From positions 2,356,001-2,420,000 of the forward strand of contig CM082597.2 of assembly GCA_040954595.2 (NCBI GenBank): DNA of 64,000 nucleotides. Direction: 5' to 3'. The DNA is from Balanoglossus misakiensis. Taxonomy: Eukaryota > Hemichordata. A program made the position numbers and the translations under genes. The notes under the pieces are model-generated. The model saw only the letters and a program-made list of their open reading frames with translations. It was not told the origin of the DNA and searched no databases. Below, one piece after another: positions 1 through 13,300 of this stretch; the first letter of the stretch is position 1, and each line of letters starts with the position of its first letter.

Positions 1-36
1 TTGACAACTGATTTCACCTCTCTCTTCCATCTACAG

Positions 37-950
37 ATGGCAGCCTATTTCACTCACTGTAATCTGCAGCCAGTCCATCAGATGCTGACACTGAGGACAG
101 CCCTCAATCTCTTCTTCAAACTCAAGAACTACAAGACCGCGTCTTCGTTTGCGCGCCGACTGTTAGAATTAGGACCCAAACCCGACGTAGCACAACAGGT
201 AATGCAATAGTTGTTTTACACTCTCATAGTTTTGAATTTTCAGTTGGTGCATTGACGTGAGAAGGTCCCAGACTTAACAATCAGGATTAGAGACAATGTT
301 AATTTGAAGAGTCAACTTTTGATGTTCTTTTTTTTCGCAGACTCGTAAAATCCTTCAAGCTTGCGAGAAAAACCCAACAGATGCACACAAACTGCTCTAT
401 GATGAACACAATCCATTTGACATCTGTGCAGCCACATACAAACCAATTTACAGGTAGGTTGTTGTGAGTGACTCCCTCTACAGGTCCATCTGTACAAAAC
501 GTGTTCTTCAGGGATGTTTTGATACAAGTGTTTCTTCCTTACGAGATTAGCATGTTGCTACAGGAAGCTGATTCAGATAAAGACATGTCTAGCTTCCAAC
601 AATGCTTATGTGTTTGTTGTTGTTTTTTAGGTCCCATTTGGTTTATATGTATATATATACCATGGGACCTTATGGGATCGGTTGCGTCTGTATGTATGGA
701 TGGATGGATGTATGTCTGTATGTACGTCCACATCAAAAACTTGAAAACCACTGCGTGTATCACCTTGTTTCTTTTTATCTTAAAGTTTTCTATTCTTCTT
801 CTTTGCAGAGGAAAACCTGTTGAGAAGTGCCCGCTAAGCGGAGCTTGTTACTTACCAGATTTCAAGGGAGAAATCTGTCGAGTCACTCAGTGTACAGAAA
901 TCGGAAAAGACACTATCGGTCTTCGGATCAGCCCGCTACAGTTCAGATAA
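37..950 (+). CDS. COPA: Coatomer subunit alpha (COPI coat), C-terminal three exons, 5' part outside the window
   Basis: Three exons are visible: 37-198, 341-453 and 809-950 (stop TAA). They have canonical AG acceptors and GT donors, and the frame is kept at each junction. The joined peptide contains [55 protein letters not shown] and a C-terminus [11 protein letters not shown]. These match the highly conserved C-terminal domain of alpha-COP, which binds epsilon-COP in the COPI vesicle coat for Golgi-to-ER retrograde transport. The gene starts upstream of the window, so only about the last 138 residues are seen. The last intron carries a TATG/GGAT-type simple repeat around 650-725. Identity is very secure; only the exact left edge of the first exon (AG at 35-36) is hand-called. 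Confidence 0.96.
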
Positions 951-1920
951 AAAAAATTGAAGTGAATCTCATCTTTTTCAGAGTCTCGGGACACAAATTT
1001 GCTTTTTATTTGAGAGTTTGTCAAAGCATGTGAGGTCAATACTGAATGTTCATCACTAGTTTAAATAATCTGGCCTGCAAGTCTGTCCTGATCATATTTC
1101 AAAAACACTGACCACAAGTCAGCCTCCCAGCCCAAACCACAAGTCCGAACAAGTTTTGTAACGATGGCAAATTTAAAGTATTCCAACCTTACAGATTTGC
1201 CCACCCCTCAACTTCTACCAGTAGTTTTGTCCTTGTGTTCCCCTGCATAGGGATAGACCAAAGAGTGGAATCAGTATAGGGGTGTGCAGGATGAAAATAA
1301 AGTCTCTTACTGTCCGTATAGTGATGGACCACTTTGCTATTTTTTCTTCGGTCCTTCCTTGTTTGTCAAAGAAAGCAACCCAAGTTATTTTGTACAGTAA
1401 ACATGTTCAAAAAATCCAATGATGTACACAAATGTCGTACAGCAGATGGAGCAATTATCTTTGGTTGATGGTGATTAGATTTGAAGAAATAACTATTTGA
1501 TATTCAGATGTCTGGACAAATTCTTGGTATTCCTAAATTGGTGCATTTTAAATATAAAAAAAGAGGATATCAGTTTTTCAAGGTCATGTTGACCTTGGCA
1601 GCTTATTTATAGGAGACAAAAGTACTATTTAGCTGGTAATGAAACATAAGAAGCAAGTCAGATTTCTGAAACACATACAATGACTAGTAATCCTTATATG
1701 AGGTATTTTTCTTGTGCAAGGATAGGAAACAGTATGAGTTAGACTCGAATGGAGATGTTTTTGTCCATTTTGGGAGACAACCCAATCCTTGCTTTTTTTC
1801 TGTGCTCTGTCTTCTGTAGATGATCTTGCCCACCAATGAAATCAAGTCATTGTAATTACGGGGGGAAATTATGTAATTTTTTGCACGCTGCGAAGTAATA
1901 AATGTTATTTCATGCCAGAA
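951..1920 (+). other. Probable COPA 3' untranslated region
   Basis: AT-rich sequence without a recognisable coding segment directly follows the COPA stop. AATAAA poly(A) signals lie at 1296-1301 and 1897-1902; either could end the transcript. The assignment rests on position only. Confidence 0.5.
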
Positions 1921-4381
1921 ACTGAAGATGTCTATTGATGTATATGATAGTTTTTTGTTCTTGAAGATGGGAGGCAGTGTGAGGTGAACTTGGTAGAGTT
2001 ATAATGTAGACATTCATGTGTTAACACAAGGTCATGTGGAGAGCCGCTCTTGATAACGACATTAAATATGTTTGCCAGTAATGACTGGAGCATTTGCCTA
2101 TCTGCAATTGAATTCTACACTTAGTAAAAAAACCTTCACGGTTGTTTTGAGGGCGCTTTTTAATAGTATAGCCTACACAATAATTGAGTCCACTAGTCCG
2201 CAAACCCGATCAGAAACTGTTTATCCAGCCTACCATATACAAAGATTTATCCGCTTTTAATTCCATGGGCCGGGAGGCCTGCTAGATACTTTAAGATTAT
2301 AATTGTCTGAAGGAGATGGTCTTTAAATTGAAACCAGAAAAGCCCAAGGTCCTCTGTCATCTTTAGAATATTTTTCTGTCTAAAATATCCTCACAAAAAA
2401 ATATAAAAGAAACTATTTGCGATGCCTAACAAAATATATTCCCAAAGTTTTCCGTTCTATTGTTAACTTAAAATATTTGCTGTATTTTATATGGAACAAC
2501 AATATTTGATGATGCCAACTGTTCGAGTCTTATATTGGCCGACTCATCTAAACACACAACGATGCTATTTCTGGTATGAGGTTTCCAGAATGTAAGGAAT
2601 TTTCCGCTACCGCGTCACCAAGTGTAGCGATTCCACACCACTCCCGAAAGTGCCGCCTAACTTTCTGTGAAATATCATAACAGGGATATGCCTCAGTTTA
2701 TCACCCACAATGCATATATGTAGGAATATATTTTCACTGAAGCACATTGGGGAAAAATCGCCAATATAAATTTTTTTCAACACATTCACCAAGTGGAAAT
2801 GTTGAGAGATGAATTGCTTTAAGACGAGAGTGCTTTGGTTTGGCTGAGATCAAGTAAACTCACATCACTCAAAGAAGCAGCAGAGTGGTTTATATGAAAC
2901 ACCAGGCAACATACTAGTATTAAAAATTCGTTTGGTACAGCACATTCGCATCGCCATCAGTACAACAAAAACCTGATTGTAGGTGAAAGCACCGGTTTGT
3001 CCCTCCAGGGTTGGATTTTCGGAGCTGGCGGCGGCGTCGCTTTTACATTAAGTAAATTAGGAAATCCGCGTAGGCCTATGGCATGAGATAGTATGATTAT
3101 AAAATACCATCTAATGGAGAGAGAGAGACTACAACATCCTAAGGGCAACCGATGAAAAGAGATGACAGACAGTATAGACTACACCTGTTGATGTATTTTA
3201 TTTCTGTCTTGGGTCGTAACTTTTAGGCCTAACATTTCCATCTTACCCATCGTGGCCTAGTTGTCGAATCGAATACCACGAAGTCCTCCAAAGATCTCCC
3301 CTTAGAATAGCATGTGAGCCAGCCCTAATACCTTATAACCATCAACAGGACTAACACAGGCACAGAAAGCCTGTACCAGTCTAATAAGACACCGATTTGA
3401 AAAGCTTACGCCAATCTGATATAAGAACTATTGTGCGTTAAGATGAAAAATAATGAATCATGCATCTGAGAAATGTCTGCCTAGATGATTGATTGTGCTT
3501 GTGAGACAGTCTTTCTTTTAAAGTCTGCATGGTAGCCATCGTGTCACATTTTCTCTGCTTAATCCATGGCACACTGACTGGTTGCAACGTTGAGATGCCA
3601 TTCATCTTTTTTCGCTGAGGGCCTACATTGTGCCGATTGCCAAATTTACAAAGAGAAGTAATTTACCTTTTTCAGTTTTCAATTTTCACACTAAAAGAAA
3701 CGTGAGTCGCCCATATCTGCTTGCTTTTGTTGTTGGACATAAATCACTTATTGCACGACAGATATTGTATTCCAGGTTGAATGCGATCCGCGCAGGGGTA
3801 TGTTGTCATAGCAACCACACAGGATATTTTTATCATTACTTGTTTGAAGATTTTCAACAAAACTTGCGTCGGGTATTACTTTGTAAACGCTTTAAACATT
3901 GCTGGATCAAATGACATGCCTTTGAAAATATTATTTATGGAAAGATGAAGGTTTTTTTGACAGCGCATCACAAATTGTCGTCTGCTGCATTATTGGGCAA
4001 AGACACCAAGCTAAGGGATCTCATCAGCCTTCGTTGAAATTGCTACATCCATCTACCACGCGGTAAGTTTTCGTCGTTGGCCATAGCACGGCAGACGTCC
4101 CCTCCAGCGACTCAGTCCTCCCGGAGCAAATTCCTGCTTTTGCCGTGCTCATCTTCGACGAAAATGGGAACCTACAAGACCATCAGTGCCACGGGACGCT
4201 TTTAGCATCACTCGCTTCTTCACCAGTGCGGCTAAAAATAGTGTCTATCTGGAAGTGGGAAGTTGTAATGCAGTGGGATTCCTCGCGTACTTGCAGCATC
4301 CAATTTCAGGCCGACACCACATCTGAAGCAAGACCTATACACGAGCAGTTCTTTCTTATTTCGATATTTTGACTTGTCAAA
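1921..4381. other. Intergenic interval between COPA and calsequestrin
   Basis: I see no convincing coding exon here. Short open frames (for example 3630-3914 and 4145-4372) have no recognisable domain. The right end must include the calsequestrin promoter and 5' UTR. A good splice donor (GTAAGT at 4063) could close an upstream 5' UTR exon, but no matching acceptor is clear. Confidence 0.5.
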
Positions 4382-7300
4382 ATGAAGGGCTGTGGTGTGT
4401 GTATTCTCGTGCTACTTTTTCTCGTGCTCGCCCGGACAGAATTTCAATTCCCGGAGTACGATGGAACCACGAGGGTGGTGGATTTCACCGATGTCACTTT
4501 CCAACAGAAACTCAAAAGACATTCCCTGGTAGTTGTCTTCTGCACGGACAAAAATAAAGATGCGACCGCGGCTCGCACCCGAGATATAAACAAACAGATG
4601 CTTGAGGTAGGTACGAAATGATTTATGCCCCAACCACACACCATGAAAACGTTTAATTTAAAATTGATAATCGTTGCATGGCCGTGAGGAGACTTCGTGT
4701 CAACGGTCACATATTGACAAAATAATAATATCTCTCAAACTATAAATTTCAACTGAGCGTACGCATGTGGCATTCACTTATTTTTTACATTTGGAAAAGT
4801 TAAAAAGACTCTTTTCCTATAGTAATCCAATGTAAGCCACACAATATTCTTGGTTATTTTTCTGTATAAAAGATAATCGAGATAATTTGCTGCTCCGTTG
4901 ACCCAGAACAATTTGCCTGATGACGCATGTTGCCGTTTGTAAACATCTCTCGACAAAATACGACCAAATATTTTCAAAGCCAAACAATTAGGGTGTACGC
5001 GATAAGGACAATCACTTGTGACCACATGGTTAAAAGGGTGTGTCTACTCTATGCCTTCTTATGAGTGACCATGTGGGGGCGCACTTTTCTTGTGGACGCT
5101 CACGTGAAAACCTGTCATTGGTTAGATCTCAAGTTCCATATTGGTAACTGGTTAAATTTGCATTAAACTTTGACAATATCATATGTTTGAGTATTTTCAT
5201 ATTTTTTTGATTGATTGCTGAAATGCATTTAAACTATCACGCACCCGTCTCATATATTGTGTTCTGTGAAGAGGATTTCAGATTTGTAGTGGCTACATAA
5301 AACATCTGTGATGAGTTGATCTGGTGATAATGATGTTTGACTTTGGCATCATCTGGACTCTGAAATAGCACTGGCATTATGCCAAAACATTGTGCATATG
5401 TGCCTGCAAATGAGGTACTGATAAAGTCTCATCAACTATTATTGGTTGACTTGTGTATTTAGGGTAACATATTAAAGCCTATGGGATTACTGTTAACATG
5501 GAAAAATACTTTGTTTTTGTTCATGCAACCACGTTTTCTTGTTTATTAAAGGGACGCTACCCCATTATTTCTGTTTGTGCAACAATTTTTCTTGTTAGTG
5601 TATTAAAGGAACACTAGCTGTACCTTTTAGCTTTTGTACTGTATTTTTATTCAGTGTATCAACTATATTTCCTTTTCATATTTGAGACAGTTTTATGCAT
5701 GGGCATTGTGACTTCAATAAAATGTCACCACACACTATGTGATGTGGCTTGTGTACAGTTGTCAGACACTATGGAAATTAAGTGACACCAAAGCTGATGT
5801 GGTCAATGGAAACTACAAATTTATGTCAATATAAATTGAAAGCAAGCTCCCAAAGGCACTGCTTGCCCCAGGGTTAATTAAAATACAAAATTTTCAAAAT
5901 ACATAAAGATTGACATGAGCATTCAGTCAAAGCCAAAGAAGTTTGATGTGTTTATTAAGATTAATTTGATTCAATTATTCTTCAAGTGAGTGAAATATTT
6001 GATTGATATCTGCTGAAGGATAATTTGCACTTTTCAGATAGTTTTATTTTTTATTTGGTGTGTATATTACAGCTGCAAGATTCTATTGTTTTAGCATTTT
6101 ACATGTCATTCTATTGGACGAGACAGAATCGATGGCCTACCCTCTAAATAAAGGTACCCAACATACAGATCAGGCAAGCTGCGTGTTCACGTCCACAACT
6201 CATACTTGGCATACACTAGCAAGATGAAATTACAATCTCCTTTGGTCCAATTTTGAGTAATATCATTCCAACAAGAATGAAATTTCTCACATTAAATGAC
6301 AATGACGAATGCCTCATACAGAAAATAACTGTTAAATTATAGATTAGTAATAAATTATGGATATCTGTTATTATCTTTTATGAATGACCTACCTAATAAA
6401 ACTAAAAGCAATCAGCAATTGTGGGTAATTTTCTCCCCAGAACAACGTCGATGTTTACAATAGACTGAAGGGGCATCATTTCAGTCTGATATGATGTAGA
6501 TGCATTATAGATACATTTACAACTGACAGGCAGAGGGAGGGAGGGGAGAGAGTGAAAGAACAGGGGAAAGGTAGAGAACCAGACGGTTTTTATAAAATAA
6601 TTGATTTTGTCAGACAATTTTTTGCCTCTGTTATTCAACAACTGTATAAATATTACAAATTAATATTGTTTGTAAAATGATGACTGCTTTTCACAGCTCT
6701 GTGTTTCATGATAATTGGTTAATATCGCCGACAATCATGGTTCCTTCCTACACCACTGCAAATGTCAAAATCTAAATAATATGACATGATTATCTTTCAA
6801 TCATCTCTAAAATTGGGCTTCACGTGTAATACTGGTAGCAGAAAGCATCTATTACAATGGGAGATTAAATATCAATTGATGATCAACCAATCAAAAAACA
6901 TGATCAGATCACATGTCCTACAAAAGGCAAGTCATGTGATTAAAACTATCATGCTGCACTACATGTACTTGTACAATTTTATGAAATGGTAACTGTGATA
7001 AAACACACTCTATCACTGATATTCTGTTCAAGTTATATTCAATTTTCAACAAGAGACAATTAACTCGCTGAGATCTCTGCAAGTAAACGAATATTAGTCT
7101 TCTTAAAAGCTAGCCAGGTCCCATCTGATTTACTGAACTGACATATGTTACTCAGGGATATCACATGTCAACAGTGATTACAGGTCACATTACATTTATC
7201 AAAAAAGTTATTAAGCTGATAGCAACAGATGAACATGACAGGAACATTATTGGAAGATCTTTTGATAGAATTTACGCAAGAGCAATTTTGGGTTAAATAT

Positions 7301-10300
7301 TATTTTGGTGAGCAGAACACAGAGATATGCAAAATATATTTATCACTGAGTAAAGATAGAATGAAAGATGAAATGCTGTTTTATTGAAACCTTTCAATAA
7401 ATATTTCACAATACTTGCTGAATATAGATGGTGTGAAATATCTTTTTGAATAATGTACATCCTTTCCTCCCAGATATCATGATGTGATGACTCGGTGATA
7501 TAAGATGAAATAGTCCATCTTGTTACCCCTGAAGGGAAATAATTTTAGAGATTGCAGATGACAGTCTCTCGGGTTATGACAAAGTAGCTGTTGTTTGGGT
7601 TAGATAGTAATGTCTTTTAATATCAAATATCTACCTCTATGTACATGTCTTCCGTTGTGAACTTTTGATTTCTGATGTTGAAATGGCCTTGAAGGCACTG
7701 TCATACCGTACACGATCCTATAACATTTTACTCATGATCCATTAAACTGTGTCTGTGATAGGGCATTTGTTGTGTTAATGTCTGAAATATCTTCATGACT
7801 GTATTCCGTAAAAGTTGGAGTTCATGTAAAATTACTTGGAATATTTTCAACAAGTTACTCTTCCACTGTGTCTTGAAGCTGACTTAGCTGCTCCAAGTAC
7901 ATGAGTCATCTATGTTCAATTTTCTCAAAAGTCATCCTGATGTTGAGTTCTGATGATTTGGAGGTTGATGTTCTCATAGATTTTGGAAAATCTAGGAATA
8001 CATGTATGTTAAAATGTGTACAATTCATAACATGAGTTACGCTGGTATATACAGGCCTGTTGAAATGCCGAAGGACTTATTCTTCTGGAATTTATATGTG
8101 GAGACTTGCACTGAAGTGGGCTGTGGGTTATATTTTCTAAGACTGACTACCAGAGATTGATAGTAAAAATATATAGCATCCATTGACTTGGAGATAATAG
8201 TGGTCATCATCTCCCCAGGCGGGCTGACCATTGGAGTACTTGCCCTACAAATCAATGATGTATATCTTTTAACTTCAAAGAGTAAATAATTGGTGTATAA
8301 TGTACAAAGATTTAGTACTAGCTGACAGTGTTTTAAAATCCGATATAGAGTTGGCTCGATCTTTACATTTGCTGATTCTTTGCTGATCTGTTGTTCTGAT
8401 CTGTCCGTCTAGGAACAGAACAGCAGAAAACCAGCATTTTATAGATCGAGCGAACTCCGATTTTAATCAGACTAACACACACTGATGGTTTCAAATCCTG
8501 ATCGAAACTTGAAGCCGGAATTTCATGATAGCTAGGGTGTGCGGACAGGTTTAGATGTGGATGCCAGCCATCATTACTCTTGTGAAGTTTGTTATTGTTG
8601 GAAGTAAATTGTGGCACTTTAAAGGTCAGAGGGGTATCACTGTACTTAGCACTGATATTCAACATGTCATCATGTATCCACAGACGGTTTCAAATTAGCT
8701 TGATGATTATCTACATGTGAATACATGTATGTACAATATAAATGGTAAACTCGGGGGACGCAACATAAGTAGGAAGTATCAATCACATGGGCAAATATGT
8801 GGGACCCAGTGTGGGCTAAAATGGTCCTCTCTTGGAGATTTGATTCATGTTGACACTTTTTCATACCTTAATTAAGACTGACCTGAATTTATAGTGTTTG
8901 GTATTAACTGTACCCTAACTTCTAACATTTTTTTCTGATTGCTAATAGGCAATTACCATTTACCCTTGTTGACAGGATTTGCAACACTATAGCCTCGATA
9001 ATCTTGATTTATTACAACAACAGCTTGTATATTGTTGCTTTAGCCAGGGACATCAAACAAGTTGTTGATGTCACAGGTGTTGTGGTGCAAAGTTACCATG
9101 GTGCTAATTTTGGCACCAAAACCTGAGAGGATGATCTACCCAGAATAAATGAAAATAAATTTTGACTGCAGATGGCTTTCTGCAGTGGTCTTCGACTTCA
9201 CACGTTTTGGCGTTAAGGAGATCGAGTTGCTACTTACATGTCTCTGGTACAGTACATGTTTCTAGTAAATTTCTTTGAGTCAGCTACATATATATCAGTA
9301 CAAGGAAAAGGAAAAAAGTTAAATTAATCCGTGTGAGTCAATGACATGGCATTTTCCTCACAGAGGACAATACTTCCAGTCGATTTAGCACGTCAGTGCA
9401 TTATTGCCGCACAAGAGATATTTAATGTGCTTCTCGAATAAAAGGAACGCAGATCAAATTAACGGCAGTCTAACTTGATCAGGGGTAATTTGAGTACAAA
9501 AGGCACGGTATGGAAAGCTTAGGACTATACAGTCTGTATAAATCTAGATGAGATTCTTTATTAGAGTTTCACCAGCGGGTATGGTGATGCATGGTAATCA
9601 TGCTTTACTGTAGAGGGCTTGATGTCTGGTGATTAAGCCATACAAAGTAAACTTTGTGTTCTACCACATAAAAGAGTCAATTTTTAGTTCATATATGCTT
9701 TAATTAAAGCTCCAAAAGCTGCCATTTTTTTGCATTATTTTAATGATTTTACTTTCAGAATTGTCCATTTAAATAAGTTAAATTTACCATTGGGTATACA
9801 CAAAGATATTATCAAACTCTGATTGTAGCTGTATATTTAAATATGTGTACAAGTTAATTATTAAACGGGTGCCACACCCTTTTATTCAGCCGCACATTGC
9901 AAAAGTACACAGCTATTGTGATATGCGCACATGAAATTAGAATCTCCACAAATTCTGTCGACTTAGGATAAAGAAAAGAGTGAAGGATTTTACAGATTAA
10001 AAATATGTTAAAAGTGGCAGCTATGGGGGCTTTAAATATAGGAGAGAAAAATGTGATGTTTTCCATTAACTTGTGTGCATAGTCGTCACAACTGTGTCAC
10101 TTTCATTCTACTGCAACTCTGTTCTGTCTATTTTCATCAACTCCGCTGCAGTTCACTGCATAAATCTGTTGCGAACGCTGATCCATCCAAGCGTAGAATC
10201 TCCGTGCATCTGTTACCATGGCAAATAAAATCCTCCGCAAATTGATTTAGCCAACTAGACATGGCTGTTTCTTGTCAACGATTTTCGAGAATCCACACAT

Positions 10301-13300
10301 CAGAAAAATCTGAAAATTGATTTTTCCCAATGAATAAAGACATATTATGGCTACCTTCTTTCTTTGATGCTTCAATATTTAGACATTTTGGCTTCAAGAT
10401 AAGACATCATCTCGACTGAAATGAAACTTGGAGACTGCAGATACCTACTTTGTCTGATTGATTTAAATAGCTAGTGATATTGATCCTCTGGATAGATCAG
10501 TCCATTTTCAAGATATATTATTCTGAACATGAAATATTTCATTTTCTCATCATCATTTAAAAACATGGTGTTTAAATTTAAGATTGAACTTTGAAAAATA
10601 AATTAAAAGAGATATAGTGATTCTAAATTGACAAAAAGAGGAATACACGCACAAACTTGATAAGATTTTAATTTATATGAAAGATGAAAGGAAGTATATT
10701 TTAGCTTTAAATGATTTCATGTCTTAAACAGACAAAATTAGGCATCATTGCTGTCTGTACGAAACTCTCATCAACATATTGATTTTATGTAAATCTTTAC
10801 TTTACTCTAATGGATTTGTGAATTGAAGAAGCTGTTTTGAATGCTTCATCATGTCTGTCTATGCCATCTGCATGGTAAATGCCTTTACAAGTCTGATCAG
10901 GGACTTTATGGTAGAGTGTCTGTTTACATGTATGGATAACCGCGTACATATTAAAAGCTGTGAGCTCCTTGGAGGAATATTGATTGAACAGATGCATCTC
11001 ATTGTCACCGCGGACGCTAACAGCTTTTAAGGTCATTGATAGTTCAGAGAGTTCACAGCGTACAATACTTAGCAGAACTTTTAGTGATTCTAATATAGAA
11101 TTGGTATCTTCCATCTCCATATCCTAAAGTGTACATTAGATAAACAACACCCGCAGAAATCATTGTTGATGACACAGTCATTATGTATTTGGAGCTTACA
11201 TCATCAATCCAAAGCTTATTTGTCATAGGAACATATTCAATTTCATGATTCAAAATTCCTTTTTATTCAATAACTAATAACTTTCTGTCAGAAATATTTG
11301 ATAAACCATTCCCCAAGAAACATGTCATACTATGATATAGTAGAAAAAGTTAACTACTTAAAAATATTGACATTTGAGAACTATTTTTGTCTTTATATTG
11401 ATGGTACTTAACTAAAAATAGGGTAGCGTGTTTAAAACATGCTGTTTAAATAGACTTGATTATGTGCAGGTATGTCTGGTCGCTGCATTTAAGAAAACTG
11501 AACTGTCTGTTATCTGTGATGTTAACTTAGATGTATGATTCAATGCATAGGTATTTGTTATACTGGGGCAGTGCTGGACCTCAGTACATGAAAATATGGG
11601 CAATGATAATTTAAAGCAGTTTACTCTGTCAAAATTGGAACTCACTTCTTGAATTTTCAGTAATGAGAATTCTTGAGCGAAGCCCTTTATGGTCTGGATA
11701 CTTTGAAAGGTTGTCATGGTGACCAGAGATTAAATGCATGCATGATTTCATATTATGTATTCTTAGTCTTTTATGAACTGGACTCATCAGTGTTGTCTTG
11801 AATGTAAATTTGCATAATCATCTACTGGAACCTATCTAATCAGTCTGAGTCAATTCATCATCATTTTAATACCAGTTCTGCATTTATAATAAAGAACATA
11901 TTATGCAACCATTGTACCCTCTAAGCCAATATGACATTCAAGAAAATTTGTATAATACAAAAATGTATATATGTGTATGTATGGAGTCACACAAGGCTTT
12001 TGACATGATGATTCCTGTGCAGATATATATATATATATATATATATGCATGCATGACATTCACCAGGAACTTAACAACTTTTCCAATAGTAATTTCCGGG
12101 AATGATCACCCCATGAACATAACGACTATGACCTATTAACCTAAAATGGTCAATACACTGCAACTGGAGGCCGCTGACTCTCCATTCTTCGCCGCAGCAT
12201 GATAGCATTTCATGAACGCAATCTGAAACCGCATAATTCCAATCGTCAGCGACAGATTCAAAATAAATTGGATCAAGTCTGTCCTGGCTGTTCAGACTGC
12301 AGCCTCGTTATACTCTTGTTAAAGCCCCAGTATTTCTCGTGTGCATCCATTTTTCATCATCGAAAAAAGCCCGTTTTTCCAGTACATCCATCATGGAATA
12401 CTATATAATGAAGATGTAAGAAAGGTTTGGGCAACTGTAGCTACGTGCAAGCTGTAAATATTGCCTGTAACACTTGAAATGATGCGCGGGTTTGTTTACA
12501 ATGGAAATGTTGTACATGTCGATCAGCAAACGTGCCACTTTGACATTTTGATGGTCAGACCATTTTCGGATTTGATCTGGTTCCATCGACTGATTTCTCC
12601 CATAAAGTTATCTTCCCAAAATTTCGCCGAATTAGTGCGCATTTCTTCGCTGAGTCGCTTGATTTGGGGCGACCAAACCTCTTCCGCATAGATTCACATT
12701 TGAGTGCGCATGCGCACTAGTCACGTGTGTCAACATTAGCCTGACTCACGTGACTTTCTGTCCGGACAGAAAGTCATTCTTCACTCGTTATATTGTAAAT
12801 TGTATGAGTTTATCAGCAGAGTTGGGGATGATGACTGTTCGATTCAGTATCAATTATCATCTACTTTTAGAAATTATAGATGCCGTTTCAAACAAAATTT
12901 TGCCCCTACGAGAAATACTGTGGCTTTAATAGAGACAATTTCAGTCTAAGGAGATGAGGCATTGCACCAGTAATGAACTTTGGGCGAAAATCCGTTAAAG
13001 GCCATGTTGTAAAAGATCCCTGCTGGGGTCGAGATCAAGTCTCTTTAAAGTACAAGAGAATGTCTCCCTAATTTTCTAATGCAAATTATGCTATACTGTG
13101 AATACATGTTTGATCACATGTATCACTAGTATCAGATCTCTGTAGATATAACTTTCTGTGTGTGTATGCATGCTGTATGTATGTATGAGCATATATTTTT
13201 TATTTATTTATCAGACATAAAAATTGTGATAATTGCATTTGATATCAAAATATATTGAAATATATATTTGTGCTTCAGCTTGCAGCTCAAATCATGGAAC

